NCBI GenBank assembly: GCA_022641965.1
Contig: JALCDX010000011.1
Span: 1 to 52,901, forward strand
Direction of reading: 5' to 3'
Origin: Lactobacillus sp.
GTDB lineage: Bacteria; Bacillota; Bacilli; Lactobacillales; Lactobacillaceae
Length of the DNA: 52,901 nt
Below the pieces are notes generated by a model, which was not told the origin of the DNA, did not search any database, and saw only the letters and a list, made by a program, of their open reading frames with translations. Shown here in pieces: positions 31,298 through 39,935 of the stretch (position 1 is its first letter; each line of letters opens with the position of its first letter). The position numbers and the translations under genes are program-made.

Positions 31298-31546
31298 CTA
31301 ATCTTTGCGCAGGCCTTTGCGCCGCTGGGCGCGTTTGGCTTTTTCGGACGTTACTTCGCGTCCATTTTTGTCAACAATGACTAAATTTTCTACTTCTTGT
31401 CTAAAGCCAGCCCGGAAGTTGGCAATGAACTTTTTGTGCAGCCGCTTGCGTTCAGCCTGTTCAGCTTCAGTCAGCGGTCTTTGTTCTTTCAGGTGGTAGA
31501 GTTCATTGATTCGGGCGATGACTCGTTTTTCTTCTTCTTTGTCCAA
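31298..31546 (-). CDS. DUF896 (YnzC-like) protein, SOS-neighbour gene
   Basis: The small basic protein is of the DUF896 family: RINELYHLKEQRPLTEAEQ near the start and RAGFRQEVENLVIVDKNGREV further on, within 82 residues. Homologues sit beside lexA in many Firmicutes. The start is taken as TTG at 31546 with GAGGTG upstream; a longer reading frame to 31597 exists but lacks a ribosome site and runs into the lexA promoter region. It is divergent from lexA. The role is unproven. Confidence 0.82.
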   Translation of the reverse strand: MDKEEEKRVIARINELYHLKEQRPLTEAEQAERKRLHKKFIANFRAGFRQEVENLVIVDKNGREVTSEKAKRAQRRKGLRKD

Positions 31547-31612
31547 GTCAGACACCTCGCTAGTAAGATAGTTTACCCTAAAACGCGCTGACGTCAAAGC
31601 AAAAAAGGACTA

Positions 31613-31624
31613 GAACATTTGTTT
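31613..31624. promoter_or_regulatory. LexA operator (SOS box)
   Basis: GAAC-ATTT-GTTT matches the Gram-positive LexA box GAAC-N4-GTTC with one change. It overlaps the -35 region of lexA and lies upstream of the DUF896 gene, so LexA may control both. Confidence 0.65.
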
Positions 31625-31650
31625 GGAGCCACATTTTTTGCTAAAATTAA
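31619..31650 (+). promoter_or_regulatory. lexA promoter
   Basis: TTGTTT and TAAAAT lie 17 bases apart, overlapping the SOS box. The start codon follows about 25 bases later after CGGAG. Confidence 0.6.
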
Positions 31651-31673
31651 AGCAAATAGACGGAGATTAAGTT

Positions 31674-32288
31674 ATGACTAAATCAAAACAATTAGAAATT
31701 TTGCAATTTATCTATGATACTGCTGCTGGCCGCGGCTTTCCGCCAACCGTGCGAGAAATCTGCAATGCCGTCAACTTATCCTCAACTTCAACTGTCCACG
31801 GCCATTTGACCCGGCTTGAGCGCAAAGGCTATTTGCTCAAAGACCCAAGCAAGCCCCGCGCAATTGAAGTCACGCGGGAAGGCATGGAAGCACTCGGCAT
31901 CAAATCCAAAGAAATTCCAGTTGTCGGCGTTGTTACTGCTGGACAGCCAATTTTGGCAGTCGAAGATATTGATGACTACTTCCCGCTCCCGCCTGATTTG
32001 CAAAATGAGGCTGGCAATTTGTTCATGCTAAGGGTTCACGGGGAATCAATGATCAACGCTGGCATACTGAACGGCGATAAAGTAATTGTCAGAAAGCAAG
32101 GTTCAGCTAATAATGGCGAAATAGTCGTTGCCATGACCGATGACAATGAAGCAACCGTCAAGCGTTTTTACAAGGAAAATGGCCATTTCCGCCTGCAGCC
32201 TGAAAATGACACGATGGATCCAATTATTTTGCCGAATGTACATATTTTAGGCAAAGTTATTGGCTTGTACCGCAATGAAATTGATTAA
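31674..32288 (+). CDS. lexA: SOS repressor LexA
   Basis: LexA represses DNA-damage genes and self-cleaves when RecA is activated. The 204-residue protein has an N-terminal winged helix (1-65, [20 protein letters not shown] at 21-40), the Ala89-Gly90 cleavage site in VVTAGQP, and the catalytic Ser125 (HGESM) and Lys161 (ATVKRFY). Its own promoter carries an SOS box. A strong terminator follows. Confidence 0.97.
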   Translation: MTKSKQLEILQFIYDTAAGRGFPPTVREICNAVNLSSTSTVHGHLTRLERKGYLLKDPSKPRAIEVTREGMEALGIKSKEIPVVGVVTAGQPILAVEDIDDYFPLPPDLQNEAGNLFMLRVHGESMINAGILNGDKVIVRKQGSANNGEIVVAMTDDNEATVKRFYKENGHFRLQPENDTMDPIILPNVHILGKVIGLYRNEID

Positions 32289-32301
32289 AATTTTACACAA
32301 A

Positions 32302-32341
32302 TAAACGGAGCTGCTTGCGAGCAGGTCCGTTTTTATTTTTG
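32302..32341 (+). terminator. lexA terminator
   Basis: ACGGAGCTGCT and AGCAGGTCCGT form a hairpin with one mismatch, followed by TTTTTATTTTT. Confidence 0.9.
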
Positions 32342-32350
32342 CCTTGGTTT

Positions 32351-32384
32351 TCACCAGCGGTTAAAAACCGCTAATAAGTGGTGC
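32351..32384 (+). promoter_or_regulatory. Palindrome upstream of the dipeptide epimerase gene
   Basis: AGCGGTT-AAA-AACCGCT is a perfect inverted repeat (32356-32372). It is enclosed by a second pair, CACC and GGTG. It lies just upstream of a likely promoter whose -10 is TAGAAT at 32404-32409. It has no T tract, so it looks more like an operator or leader fold than a terminator. Confidence 0.5.
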
Positions 32385-32443
32385 TACTGGCTAACGAATT
32401 TGCTAGAATTAGATTAAAGATTTATTAAGAAAGGATCTTCAAA

Positions 32444-33508
32444 ATGAGTGCATTAACTATCCAAGATTTGCAAATCGATCATAAGAGCGTTCCCCTCAAG
32501 CATCCCTTTGTCACGGCCTTACACCGGGTCGATCGCATCGAAGCAGTCAGGGTGAAAATTATTTTGTCGAATGGCATTGTCGGCGTCGGTACGGGTACGC
32601 CCAACGAAAAAGTGACTGGCGACAATTTGACCGCAGCCAGCGCAGTAGTTGAGCAAGGCATTCAGCCGGTATTAATTGGGGCTGATTTTAACCAGTGGCA
32701 TCAGCTGCTGGCAACTCTTCATGCCAGCATTATGAACAATACCCCAGCCAAAGCTGCTATTGAACTGGCGCTTTATGACGCTCGCCGGCAGCTGTTTCAC
32801 TGCTCGCTGCCTGAGCTGCTGGGCGGCAAAAATGGTAGTGTGACTACTGACTATACAATTAGCATTGGCCAGCAAGAGCAAATGGTCGCTGAAGCTAAAG
32901 ACTTAGTTAAGCGCGGTTTTACTTCCTTAAAGGTAAAATTAGGCAAAGCTGCTATCGAAGAAAATATTGCAGTCATTGAAGCGATTGCGCAAGCAACAGG
33001 TCCTGACATTCACTTGCGTTTAGACATGAATCAAGCTTGGACAACGCGTACCACCATGCAGGCAGCCCAAGCCTGGCAAGCAGCAGGCGTCAAGATCGAT
33101 TTTATTGAACAGCCGCTGCCAGCTGATGATTTAGCCGGGATGGCTTATCTGACTGCTCACTGTCCGTACCCAATTATGGCTGACGAAAGCGTTCACTCTT
33201 ATTTGGATGCTCAAAAAGTCATTAGCATGCAGGCAGCCGACTATATCAATATCAAGCTGATGAAAACTGGCGGGCTCAGCGAAGCTCAAAAAATCAATGA
33301 TTTAGCTGCTAGTCGCGGCATTCATACCATGCTCGGCTGCATGATTGAGCCGATTGAATCAATTGCTGCTGCTTGCAGTTTCGTCTTGGCTAATCCCAAT
33401 GTTAAGTTTGCTGATTTGGATTCCATTTTTATGGCTGAATTGGACCCAGATTTAGCTAAGTTCGCTAAGTGTCAAGGCAATCAAATTCAGTTGATTGATC
33501 ATGACTAA
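32444..33508 (+). CDS. Enolase-superfamily dipeptide epimerase (L-Ala-D/L-Glu type)
   Basis: The 354-residue protein belongs to the muconate-lactonizing subgroup that interconverts L-Ala-D-Glu and L-Ala-L-Glu in cell-wall peptide recycling. It shows the catalytic KxK (Lys163, Lys165), metal ligands Asp194, Glu222 and Asp247, the following Glu248, and the second base Lys271 in INIKLMKTGG. The specificity loop DLDS lies near the end. It overlaps the next gene by 8 bases. Exact dipeptide specificity cannot be read from the sequence. Confidence 0.85.
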   Translation: MSALTIQDLQIDHKSVPLKHPFVTALHRVDRIEAVRVKIILSNGIVGVGTGTPNEKVTGDNLTAASAVVEQGIQPVLIGADFNQWHQLLATLHASIMNNTPAKAAIELALYDARRQLFHCSLPELLGGKNGSVTTDYTISIGQQEQMVAEAKDLVKRGFTSLKVKLGKAAIEENIAVIEAIAQATGPDIHLRLDMNQAWTTRTTMQAAQAWQAAGVKIDFIEQPLPADDLAGMAYLTAHCPYPIMADESVHSYLDAQKVISMQAADYINIKLMKTGGLSEAQKINDLAASRGIHTMLGCMIEPIESIAAACSFVLANPNVKFADLDSIFMAELDPDLAKFAKCQGNQIQLIDHD

Positions 33509-34241
33509 GTTAGCTCACGACATTCAAACAGTTGCAGCTAGTCTGCCTGGCAAAACAGCCATCATTGTTAAAAACCAAGCTGGGCAGACAATTTTTGCAA
33601 CTGACAATTGTCAAGAATTGTTCAAGTCAGCCAGTTTAATCAAATTAGGGATTGCCGCTTACTGGAGTAAGCAGGCTGTCAATTTAAAGCAGACAATTGA
33701 ACTTAATGAGACTGACTTAGTGCCAGGCGGGGTCCTGTATCATCTAAACAAACGGTGCTGGAGCTTGCATGATTTGCTAGATTTAATGCTTTCTGTTTCA
33801 GACAATACCGCCGCGAATGTGCTGCTGAAACTGGCAGGCTTTGACAAAATACAAGCTTGGCTGAGCAATACTTACCCGCAAGTCCATTTAGGCCGATTTT
33901 TAATGGAGCAGGCAGCTGATGAAAATTTGATTTCAGCCAAGACTGCCTTAATTTTGCTTGAAGAGCTGCTAAATGATCAAACCGCATTTGGCAAGGCTTG
34001 TCAGACAGCTATGTTTAACCAAACCACCCGTTCAAAATTAATTGGAGCGCTTCCTGAAGATCACTCTTTTAACAAAACTGGCGAATTGGCGGATACTGAA
34101 CATGATGTCGCACGCATTTGCCGAAATGACGGTTTTTATGACTGCTGCTGTTTGAGCCATTTTGACAATTGGGAAGACCGTTGGTCGATTATCCGCGGAA
34201 TGAACCAAATCGGCGCTCTGCTTTTCCAAGCGTTAGCTTAA
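33501..34241 (+). CDS. Beta-lactamase-fold serine hydrolase (class A-like)
   Basis: The 246-residue protein has the three active-site motifs of class A beta-lactamases: SxxK as SLIK (45-48), SDN (100-102) and KTG (192-194). No export signal is visible, which is odd for a beta-lactamase and suggests a cytoplasmic hydrolase acting on a wall peptide or amide. It starts inside the epimerase stop region (ATG at 33501, no good ribosome site), so coupling is likely. It may process muropeptides together with the epimerase. Confidence 0.75.
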   Translation: MTKLAHDIQTVAASLPGKTAIIVKNQAGQTIFATDNCQELFKSASLIKLGIAAYWSKQAVNLKQTIELNETDLVPGGVLYHLNKRCWSLHDLLDLMLSVSDNTAANVLLKLAGFDKIQAWLSNTYPQVHLGRFLMEQAADENLISAKTALILLEELLNDQTAFGKACQTAMFNQTTRSKLIGALPEDHSFNKTGELADTEHDVARICRNDGFYDCCCLSHFDNWEDRWSIIRGMNQIGALLFQALA

Positions 34242-34254
34242 ATTTTGACAAAAT

Positions 34255-34289
34255 AAAACCAGTTGGAAACAGATCCAACTGGTTTTTGC
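34255..34289. terminator. Bidirectional terminator after the hydrolase gene
   Basis: AAAACCAGTTGG pairs with CCAACTGGTTTT around an 8-base loop. It serves the serine hydrolase on the plus strand and the Nudix remnant on the minus strand. Confidence 0.92.
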
Positions 34290-34294
34290 TTGTT

Positions 34295-34572
34295 TTAGCA
34301 GTGTTTATGTTCTTGTTCTTCCAAGTAGCGATTAGCCTTAGTTAGAATATCACGCAAACCTTGATAAGACAGGGTGTCTAGACCTTCTTTAAAATCAACC
34401 CATTTGGCTGGCTGAATTTCTGCTAGCTGCCGGCGAACTTGATCCGCTTTTTCAGCTTGCGCCAGGAAAAAAGTGACTGTTTTGCGCGTTTTAAACTCAG
34501 TATTGTAAGTTAATTCGTGCAGAAAATCACAGTTAAATTTAGGACGCAGGGCGGTTTCTTCGTGTACTTCCC
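34295..34572 (-). pseudogene. Nudix hydrolase, C-terminal remnant
   Basis: The minus strand reads REVHEETALRPKF, the end of a Nudix box (REx-xEE), then about 75 further residues ending in YLEEQEHKHC and a stop. A diadenosine-tetraphosphate hydrolase-like enzyme is likely. The N-terminal half and start are missing: sequence identity breaks at about 34570, where the frame hits TGA and a different gene begins on the other strand. There is no promoter, so it is probably dead. Confidence 0.75.
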
Positions 34573-35146
34573 GCTCTCAACCCTGCACTGGATGATCGCT
34601 GACCAGACCGGCACCATCGTGGTCGAATCCATGAAAGACGGCCTCCACGTTTACGACAACCCAGTCGGCGTCATGACCAACAACCCGCCATTCCCAATCA
34701 TGAAGTTCGCCTTGAACGACTACTTCGCCCTTTCGGCCCACCACAAGGAGCACACTTTTGGTCCAGGCGTAGAACTCGCCGAATATTCCCGCGGTATGGG
34801 CGGGCTCTGGTTGCCAGGCGACTTGTCCAGCAAGTCGCGCTTTGTCCGCTGCGTCTTTACCAAGCTCAACAGCATTGGCGAAACGGACGAAGTCAGCTCC
34901 GTCAACCAATTTTTGAAGATCCTCTACTCCGTTGAACAGGTCAAGGGCCTGTGCGAAGTGACCCCAGGTAAGTACGAATACACCATCTATTCTTCTTGCA
35001 TGAACCAAGAAAAAGGGATCTACTACTACACCACCTATGAAAATTCCGACATCCACGCCATCGACATGCACAAGACGGACCTGGACAACGCGGAACTGTC
35101 TGTTTACCCGCTGCAAAGACAGCTGGAAATCCACTTGGACAATTAA
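34571..35146 (+). pseudogene. Choloylglycine-hydrolase family (Ntn amidase), C-terminal remnant
   Basis: About 191 residues remain, beginning PLSTLHWMIADQTGTIVVE and continuing through GPGVELAEYSRGMGGLWLPG to a normal C-terminus. Conjugated-bile-salt and penicillin amidases of this family have about 310 to 330 residues and start with a catalytic Cys2. That N-terminal third is missing here, so the protein cannot be active. The gene fragment is more G+C-rich than the flank to its left. An out-of-frame extension into the Nudix remnant is fortuitous. Confidence 0.8.
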
Positions 35147-35154
35147 TCTACATA

Positions 35155-35189
35155 CGAAAAATGCTCGGCCAAAGCCGAGCATTTTTTAT
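35155..35189. terminator. Bidirectional terminator between the amidase remnant and phoR
   Basis: ATGCTCGGC and GCCGAGCAT form a perfect 9-bp stem with a 4-base loop, flanked by A and T runs. It ends the phoP-phoR transcript on the minus strand. Confidence 0.92.
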
Positions 35190-36832
35190 TTGTCTTCATG
35201 CTTTAAAGCTGGGAAGACCACGGTAAAGGTTGAGCCCTTGCCCAGTTCACTTTCAAGGCGGATCGTCCCATGGCACTGCTGTACTGCGTGCTTGACGATG
35301 GACAGACCAAGTCCCGTCCCGCCAGTCTTGCGGCTGTGGGACTTGTCGACCCGGTAGAACCGTTCAAAGATGCGGTTTTGCACTTCAAGCGGAATCCCGA
35401 TCCCCGTGTCAGAAACCCGCAAAATAGCTTGCCCCCGCACTTCCTTGACCGCAATCTTGACCTGGCCGCCAGGATTGTTGTAGCGAATGGCGTTGTCGAT
35501 CAGGTTGTAGGCAATTTCATAAACCAAGCGGAAGTTGGCCTTGATTTCTGTATCGGCCAAAGCCGCCTTCAGCTCAATCTCGTGCTTGTCAGCTGACGCC
35601 TGCAAGGCTTCGATCGCCTCGGTCACCGGACTCTTCAGGTTCATCCGGACCTCTTCAAATTCCGGATTTTCGTCCAGGTGAGACAGCCGGATAATGTCAT
35701 CGATCAAGGTCAAGAGCTGAGCTGAAGATTCATGGATCTTCCGGTAAAAGGCTGGCCGATCGTCTTCCTTGACCAGGTTGTTTTCCAAAAGCTCCGCTGA
35801 CCCCATGATGGACTGCAGCGGTGTCTTCAATTCATGGGACACATTGGCCGTGAATTCGCGCCTGACCTGCTCTTCATGGTATTCTTCTGTGACGTCAACG
35901 ACCAAGATCGAAGTCCCTTTTAAGACCTTCCGTGAAAAAATCGGACTGGCACTAATTTGAATGTTGCGCCCTTCTCTTTCCACGATCCCTTCGGTGTGGA
36001 CGGTCCGCTTGTCTTGATCGATGATCTTTTTAACATCATCTGGCAAAACTTCAGAAGACTTTGATCCTAAGAGCGATACTACCGCCGGATTGGACAAGAG
36101 GACCTGGTCGTTCAGGTCGATCAAGATCAGGCCTTCTTGCATGGCATCGATGACGGTCTTGAACTCCTTCTCCCGGTGGTGGAGCTGCTCCATTTGGTCA
36201 GCAATCTGCTTGTTTTGACTGTCAAGCCGGGTTAACAGCGGCTTGATTTCTTCATAGCTCTTGCTTTCAAGCGGCTGGTCCAGGTCTAACTGGTTCAGCG
36301 GCTTGACGATGGACTGCGAGATCATCTTAGCTACGAACCAAGAAGCAATCACGGCGATCAGCAAGATGATCAGCATCGGCCTCAGCAATTGCAAGATGGT
36401 CATCCAGATCGAATTCCGCGTAACCGCCACCCGGATAACGCCGCCGTCTTTCAGCTTTTTGGCATAGTACATCGTAACCGTCGACAGGGTCGTGCTGTAG
36501 CGCTCGCTTTGCCCTTCGCCTTTTTTCATGGCTTCAGCAACTTCTTTGCGCTTAGCGTGGTTGCCCATCTTGGCTGGGTTTTCCTCATTGTCGTAGAGTA
36601 CCTTGCCTTTAGCATTGATCCAGGTAATCCGGTAATTTTCTCCTTTTAGCTGGGTTAAGTACTTCCGTCCCCCATTGTTGACCCCGCTGGCTGCCAAATC
36701 GGCCTGCGAAGCCAAGGCGTTGACCTCATTGTGATCATAGTCGATGCCTAAAAAAAGCGCACTCAAAACCACCGAGCAGACCAGCATGACTGCCGTTGAT
36801 AAAAAGACTGCCCGAAATATTTTTTTAAACAT
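35186..36832 (-). CDS. phoR: Phosphate-regulon sensor histidine kinase PhoR
   Basis: This is the membrane sensor of phosphate limitation and partner of PhoP. The 548-residue protein has two membrane helices (about 9-30 and 150-170) around an extracytoplasmic loop, a HAMP-like segment, a PAS domain (about 215-310), and the H-box SHELKTPLQS with His near 333. The ATPase boxes are N (NLIDNAIRYNNPGG), G1 (VSDTGIGIP) and G2 (KTGGTGLGLSIV). Its start overlaps the phoP stop as TAATG. Confidence 0.93.
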   Translation of the reverse strand: MFKKIFRAVFLSTAVMLVCSVVLSALFLGIDYDHNEVNALASQADLAASGVNNGGRKYLTQLKGENYRITWINAKGKVLYDNEENPAKMGNHAKRKEVAEAMKKGEGQSERYSTTLSTVTMYYAKKLKDGGVIRVAVTRNSIWMTILQLLRPMLIILLIAVIASWFVAKMISQSIVKPLNQLDLDQPLESKSYEEIKPLLTRLDSQNKQIADQMEQLHHREKEFKTVIDAMQEGLILIDLNDQVLLSNPAVVSLLGSKSSEVLPDDVKKIIDQDKRTVHTEGIVEREGRNIQISASPIFSRKVLKGTSILVVDVTEEYHEEQVRREFTANVSHELKTPLQSIMGSAELLENNLVKEDDRPAFYRKIHESSAQLLTLIDDIIRLSHLDENPEFEEVRMNLKSPVTEAIEALQASADKHEIELKAALADTEIKANFRLVYEIAYNLIDNAIRYNNPGGQVKIAVKEVRGQAILRVSDTGIGIPLEVQNRIFERFYRVDKSHSRKTGGTGLGLSIVKHAVQQCHGTIRLESELGKGSTFTVVFPALKHEDK

Positions 36833-37509
36833 TAATTCCCTTCATGGTAGCGATAACCGACCCCGCGCACCGTTTCGATATGGCTACCAGCCTCACCCAA
36901 TTTTTGTCTCAAGGTTCTTACGTGAACGTCCACCGTGCGCGTTTCACCGTAAAAGCCCGTTTCCCAAATTTGATCCATAATTTCTTCTCGGGAAAAAACG
37001 GTCCCTGGATGGGTGATCAAGAGCTTCAAGAGGCCGTACTCTTTCAAGGTCAGCTCGATTTCCTGACCATCGACATAAACCTCATGCCGCTTGAGCAGGA
37101 TCTTGATCCCGTCTTTCTCGATCTTGTCTTCTTTCTTGTGGTTGGTCCGGCGCAGGACCGCCTTGACCCGGGAGACCATTTCCATCATGCCAAAAGGCTT
37201 GGTCAAGTAATCGTCAGCCCCAGAATCCAGGTTCTTCACCTTGTCATATTCGGCTGTCTTAGCACTAGCGATGATCACCGGCAATTCTTCAGTTGACGAG
37301 TTGCCACGTAGCTTTTTCAAAATATCGCTCCCATCTTCATCTGGCAGCATCAGGTCCAAGATGACCAGATCTGGATGCTTTTCCGCCAGGGCCTTGAAAA
37401 AAGTCGTCCCGTCTTCAAAGCCGCGCACCTTAAAGTTCATCGACTCCAGCGTATACATTTCGATTTCGCAAATGCTTCCGTCGTCTTCCACACACCATAT
37501 TTCAGTCAT
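36832..37509 (-). CDS. phoP: Phosphate-regulon response regulator PhoP
   Basis: This OmpR-family regulator is phosphorylated by PhoR. The 225-residue protein has a receiver domain with acidic pocket Asp9/Asp10 and phospho-acceptor Asp52 (LVILDLMLPDEDG), the conserved Lys in DDYLTKPF near 102, and a C-terminal winged helix (LTLKEYGLLKLL, TRTVDVHVRTLRQKLGE). It probably binds the direct repeats upstream of pstS. A long inverted repeat lies just upstream of its start. Confidence 0.94.
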   Translation of the reverse strand: MTEIWCVEDDGSICEIEMYTLESMNFKVRGFEDGTTFFKALAEKHPDLVILDLMLPDEDGSDILKKLRGNSSTEELPVIIASAKTAEYDKVKNLDSGADDYLTKPFGMMEMVSRVKAVLRRTNHKKEDKIEKDGIKILLKRHEVYVDGQEIELTLKEYGLLKLLITHPGTVFSREEIMDQIWETGFYGETRTVDVHVRTLRQKLGEAGSHIETVRGVGYRYHEGN

Positions 37510-37516
37510 AAAAAAA

Positions 37517-37593
37517 TTCTCCCTAATCTATCTGCAAATAGCTACTCTAATTATAGCTTAGAAACATTTGCTATGCAGATAGATCAGGAAGAA
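37517..37593. promoter_or_regulatory. Long inverted repeat around the phoP promoter
   Basis: The arms 37517-37542 and 37570-37593 share CTATCTGC..AGC and GCT..GCAGATAG with few mismatches over about 24 bases. The 27-base centre contains TATAAT on the minus strand, a likely phoP -10. It could be an operator pair or a leader hairpin. Confidence 0.6.
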
Positions 37594-37619
37594 TATTAAT
37601 TTAGCAAACTTTCCAAGAC

Positions 37620-38261
37620 TTATCTTCCGGCCTTGCCAGTTGCCACAAACTTGGTCCACTTAGCAACGTTGACCGCGTGGTCACCGATCTTTTCCAAGTA
37701 CTTGGCAACCATCATCAGGTTGATCAGGTATTCTGGATTGCCATCCTTGCTGAAGTTGTTGATCAGGATTTCTCGGGCATGGTCAAAGTCATCGTCGACA
37801 ATGTCGTCGCGGTCGATAACCGCTTGCGCCAGTTCCAGATTCTTGGTGGACAAGGCGGTTACGGCATCATCAACCATGCTGGTTGAGGTTTGCACCATGG
37901 ACTTAAGGTTCAGCTGGTCATTGGCGATGGACAGGTGTTCATTTAACACGAGTTCTGCAATATCAGCAGAGATTTCCCCAATTCTTTCCAGGTCGTAAAC
38001 GGCCTTCAAAGAAGAACTGATCACCCGCAAGTCAGTCGCAACTGGCTGCTGCTCCATCAACAGGCGCAAGCAGCTGTCTTCAATTTCCCGTTCGCTCTTG
38101 TGGATGCGGCGGTGCAAGTTGACTGAGTCTTCAGCTTCATGGTAGTCGCCCGTAAACAAGGTGTTGGTTGCTTCCAAAATGGCTTCCTTGCACAGCTTGC
38201 CGATGTCTTCCATGGACTTTTGCAAGTTGTCCAATTCTTCATCAAATCTTGATCTAGTCAT
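37620..38261 (-). CDS. phoU: Phosphate signalling protein PhoU
   Basis: PhoU links the Pst transporter to PhoR and keeps the regulon off in high phosphate. The 213-residue, all-helical protein has two PhoU repeats, with metal-binding segments near DLERIGEISADIAE and LEKIGDHAVNVAKW. The ATG at 38261 is used because AAAGGCAGGA lies upstream; the reading frame continues nine codons further without a ribosome site. It follows pstB. Confidence 0.94.
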   Translation of the reverse strand: MTRSRFDEELDNLQKSMEDIGKLCKEAILEATNTLFTGDYHEAEDSVNLHRRIHKSEREIEDSCLRLLMEQQPVATDLRVISSSLKAVYDLERIGEISADIAELVLNEHLSIANDQLNLKSMVQTSTSMVDDAVTALSTKNLELAQAVIDRDDIVDDDFDHAREILINNFSKDGNPEYLINLMMVAKYLEKIGDHAVNVAKWTKFVATGKAGR

Positions 38262-38301
38262 TGTTCCTGCCTTTCTTACTCTATCCAATTATTACTGGTC
38301 T

Positions 38302-39057
38302 TTAACCGAAACGACCAGTAATGTATCTTTCAGTTCTTTCATCCTTAGGCATGGAGAAGAGTTGGTCAGTTTCACCGAATTCTACCAGGTCACCCAGCAA
38401 GAAGAAGCCAGTCTTGTCAGAAATTCTCACGGCTTGTTGCATGTTGTGGGTAACGATAACGATGGTGTAGTCCTTCTTCAGTTGCAGAGCCAATTCTTCA
38501 ATCTTTGAAGTTGAAATTGGGTCAAGGGCACTGGTTGGTTCGTCCATCAGCAAGACTTCTGGCTTAACAGCCAAGGCACGAGCGATGCAAAGACGTTGTT
38601 GCTGACCACCAGACAGACCCAAAGCAGACTTGTTCAAACGGTCCTTCAAGTCATCCCAGATAGCAGCTTGCTTTAATGAGGTTTCAACGATTTCGTCAAG
38701 TTCTTGCTTGTCGGTTACGCCGTGGATCTTGGGACCGTAAGCAACGTTGTCGTAAACGCTCATTGGGAATGGATTTGGTCTTTGGAAGACCATGCCGACT
38801 CTCTGTCTCAAAACAGTGACGTCAAGGTCATTTCCATAAATGTCGGTACCATCTAACTTAACTGAACCGTCAATCCGGCAGCCTTCAACCAGGTCGTTCA
38901 TCCGGTTCAAGCAGCGAAGCAAAGTAGACTTACCACAACCAGATGGCCCGATGAAAGCCGTGATTTCATTCTTTGGAATGTGCATGTTAATGTCATGCAA
39001 GGCGTGGAAATCACTGTAGTAAAGGTTCAAGTTTTCGATAGTAATTTTGTCTTCCAT
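38302..39057 (-). CDS. pstB: Phosphate ABC transporter ATPase PstB
   Basis: PstB powers high-affinity phosphate uptake. The 251-residue protein has Walker [10 protein letters not shown] near 37-45, signature LSGGQQQR and Walker [14 protein letters not shown], all in the PstB form. There is one pstB here, whereas many Firmicutes have two in tandem. It lies 2 bases after pstA with GGAGG upstream. Confidence 0.96.
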   Translation of the reverse strand: MEDKITIENLNLYYSDFHALHDINMHIPKNEITAFIGPSGCGKSTLLRCLNRMNDLVEGCRIDGSVKLDGTDIYGNDLDVTVLRQRVGMVFQRPNPFPMSVYDNVAYGPKIHGVTDKQELDEIVETSLKQAAIWDDLKDRLNKSALGLSGGQQQRLCIARALAVKPEVLLMDEPTSALDPISTSKIEELALQLKKDYTIVIVTHNMQQAVRISDKTGFFLLGDLVEFGETDQLFSMPKDERTERYITGRFG

Positions 39058-39059
39058 TA

Positions 39060-39935
39060 TTAATTTCCTCCGTTATTGCGCTTACGCATCTTGTCTGAAA
39101 TGCGGCGGGTAACTAAAGTAAAGAGCAGCGCGAGTACAACTAAAACAGCTGAAGTAAAGTTGGCAATTTGGGTTGCCTTAGGGTTCAAAGCCCCTTCAGT
39201 TCTCATGACCCAGATGTGCAGTGAAAGAGTTTCACCACTTCTGAATGGGTTCAAAGGTGAAGTAGGTGAAGTAATCTTCCAGAAGTTGTGCCAGTTGATG
39301 TAAGTGGATTGACCAGACGTGTACAGCAAAGCGGCGGCTTCACCAAACCCACGCCCAGCGGCCATGATAACCCCAGTCAAGATTTGCGGCATAGCAGCTG
39401 AAATCAAGACTTTTCTAATGGTTTCTGACTTGGTTGCACCTAAACCTAGAGAACCTTCCTTGTATTCAATTGGCAAGGCACGAATTGCGTTGTTGGTTTC
39501 AGTAGTGATCAAAGGAATTGACAAAATTGAGATCGTCAAGGCCCCGGCCACGATGTTCCAGCTCATTCCCGTCCACATGATGAAGGCCAGGTAGCCGAAC
39601 AAACCGATTACGATGGATGGCAGAGAAGAAAGTGATTCGATACTTACTTCCAGCATGGTCAAGAACTTGCCTTCCTTGGCGTATTCAGCCAGGTAAACCC
39701 CAGCCCCGATCCCGATTGGCACGGAAACTAAGAGCGAAAGGAAAACTAAGTAAAGAGTGTTAAAGAATTGGTTGAAGATCCCGTTGCCGGCAGCCACTAA
39801 GAAGTCTGGGCTAAAGCCCTTCAAGCCATCAAAGATAATGGTAAATGTCAAATATAGCAAGAATGCTAGCATCAGCCAGCCGATGGCGTAAAAGACGCCG
39901 GTCATAAACCGATCTTTTTTCTTAGCACGGTTCAT
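39060..39935 (-). CDS. pstA: Phosphate ABC transporter permease PstA
   Basis: The 291-residue permease has six predicted membrane helices and the inner-membrane component loop [20 protein letters not shown] shortened to [14 protein letters not shown] near 158. It pairs with PstC. It overlaps the pstC stop as TAATG and has AAGGAT upstream. Confidence 0.95.
   Translation of the reverse strand: MNRAKKKDRFMTGVFYAIGWLMLAFLLYLTFTIIFDGLKGFSPDFLVAAGNGIFNQFFNTLYLVFLSLLVSVPIGIGAGVYLAEYAKEGKFLTMLEVSIESLSSLPSIVIGLFGYLAFIMWTGMSWNIVAGALTISILSIPLITTETNNAIRALPIEYKEGSLGLGATKSETIRKVLISAAMPQILTGVIMAAGRGFGEAAALLYTSGQSTYINWHNFWKITSPTSPLNPFRSGETLSLHIWVMRTEGALNPKATQIANFTSAVLVVLALLFTLVTRRISDKMRKRNNGGN

Noticed and set aside
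34577-35182. A 201-residue minus-strand reading frame
   Set aside because: It lies opposite the amidase remnant, has no ribosome site, and its sequence looks like an antisense shadow.
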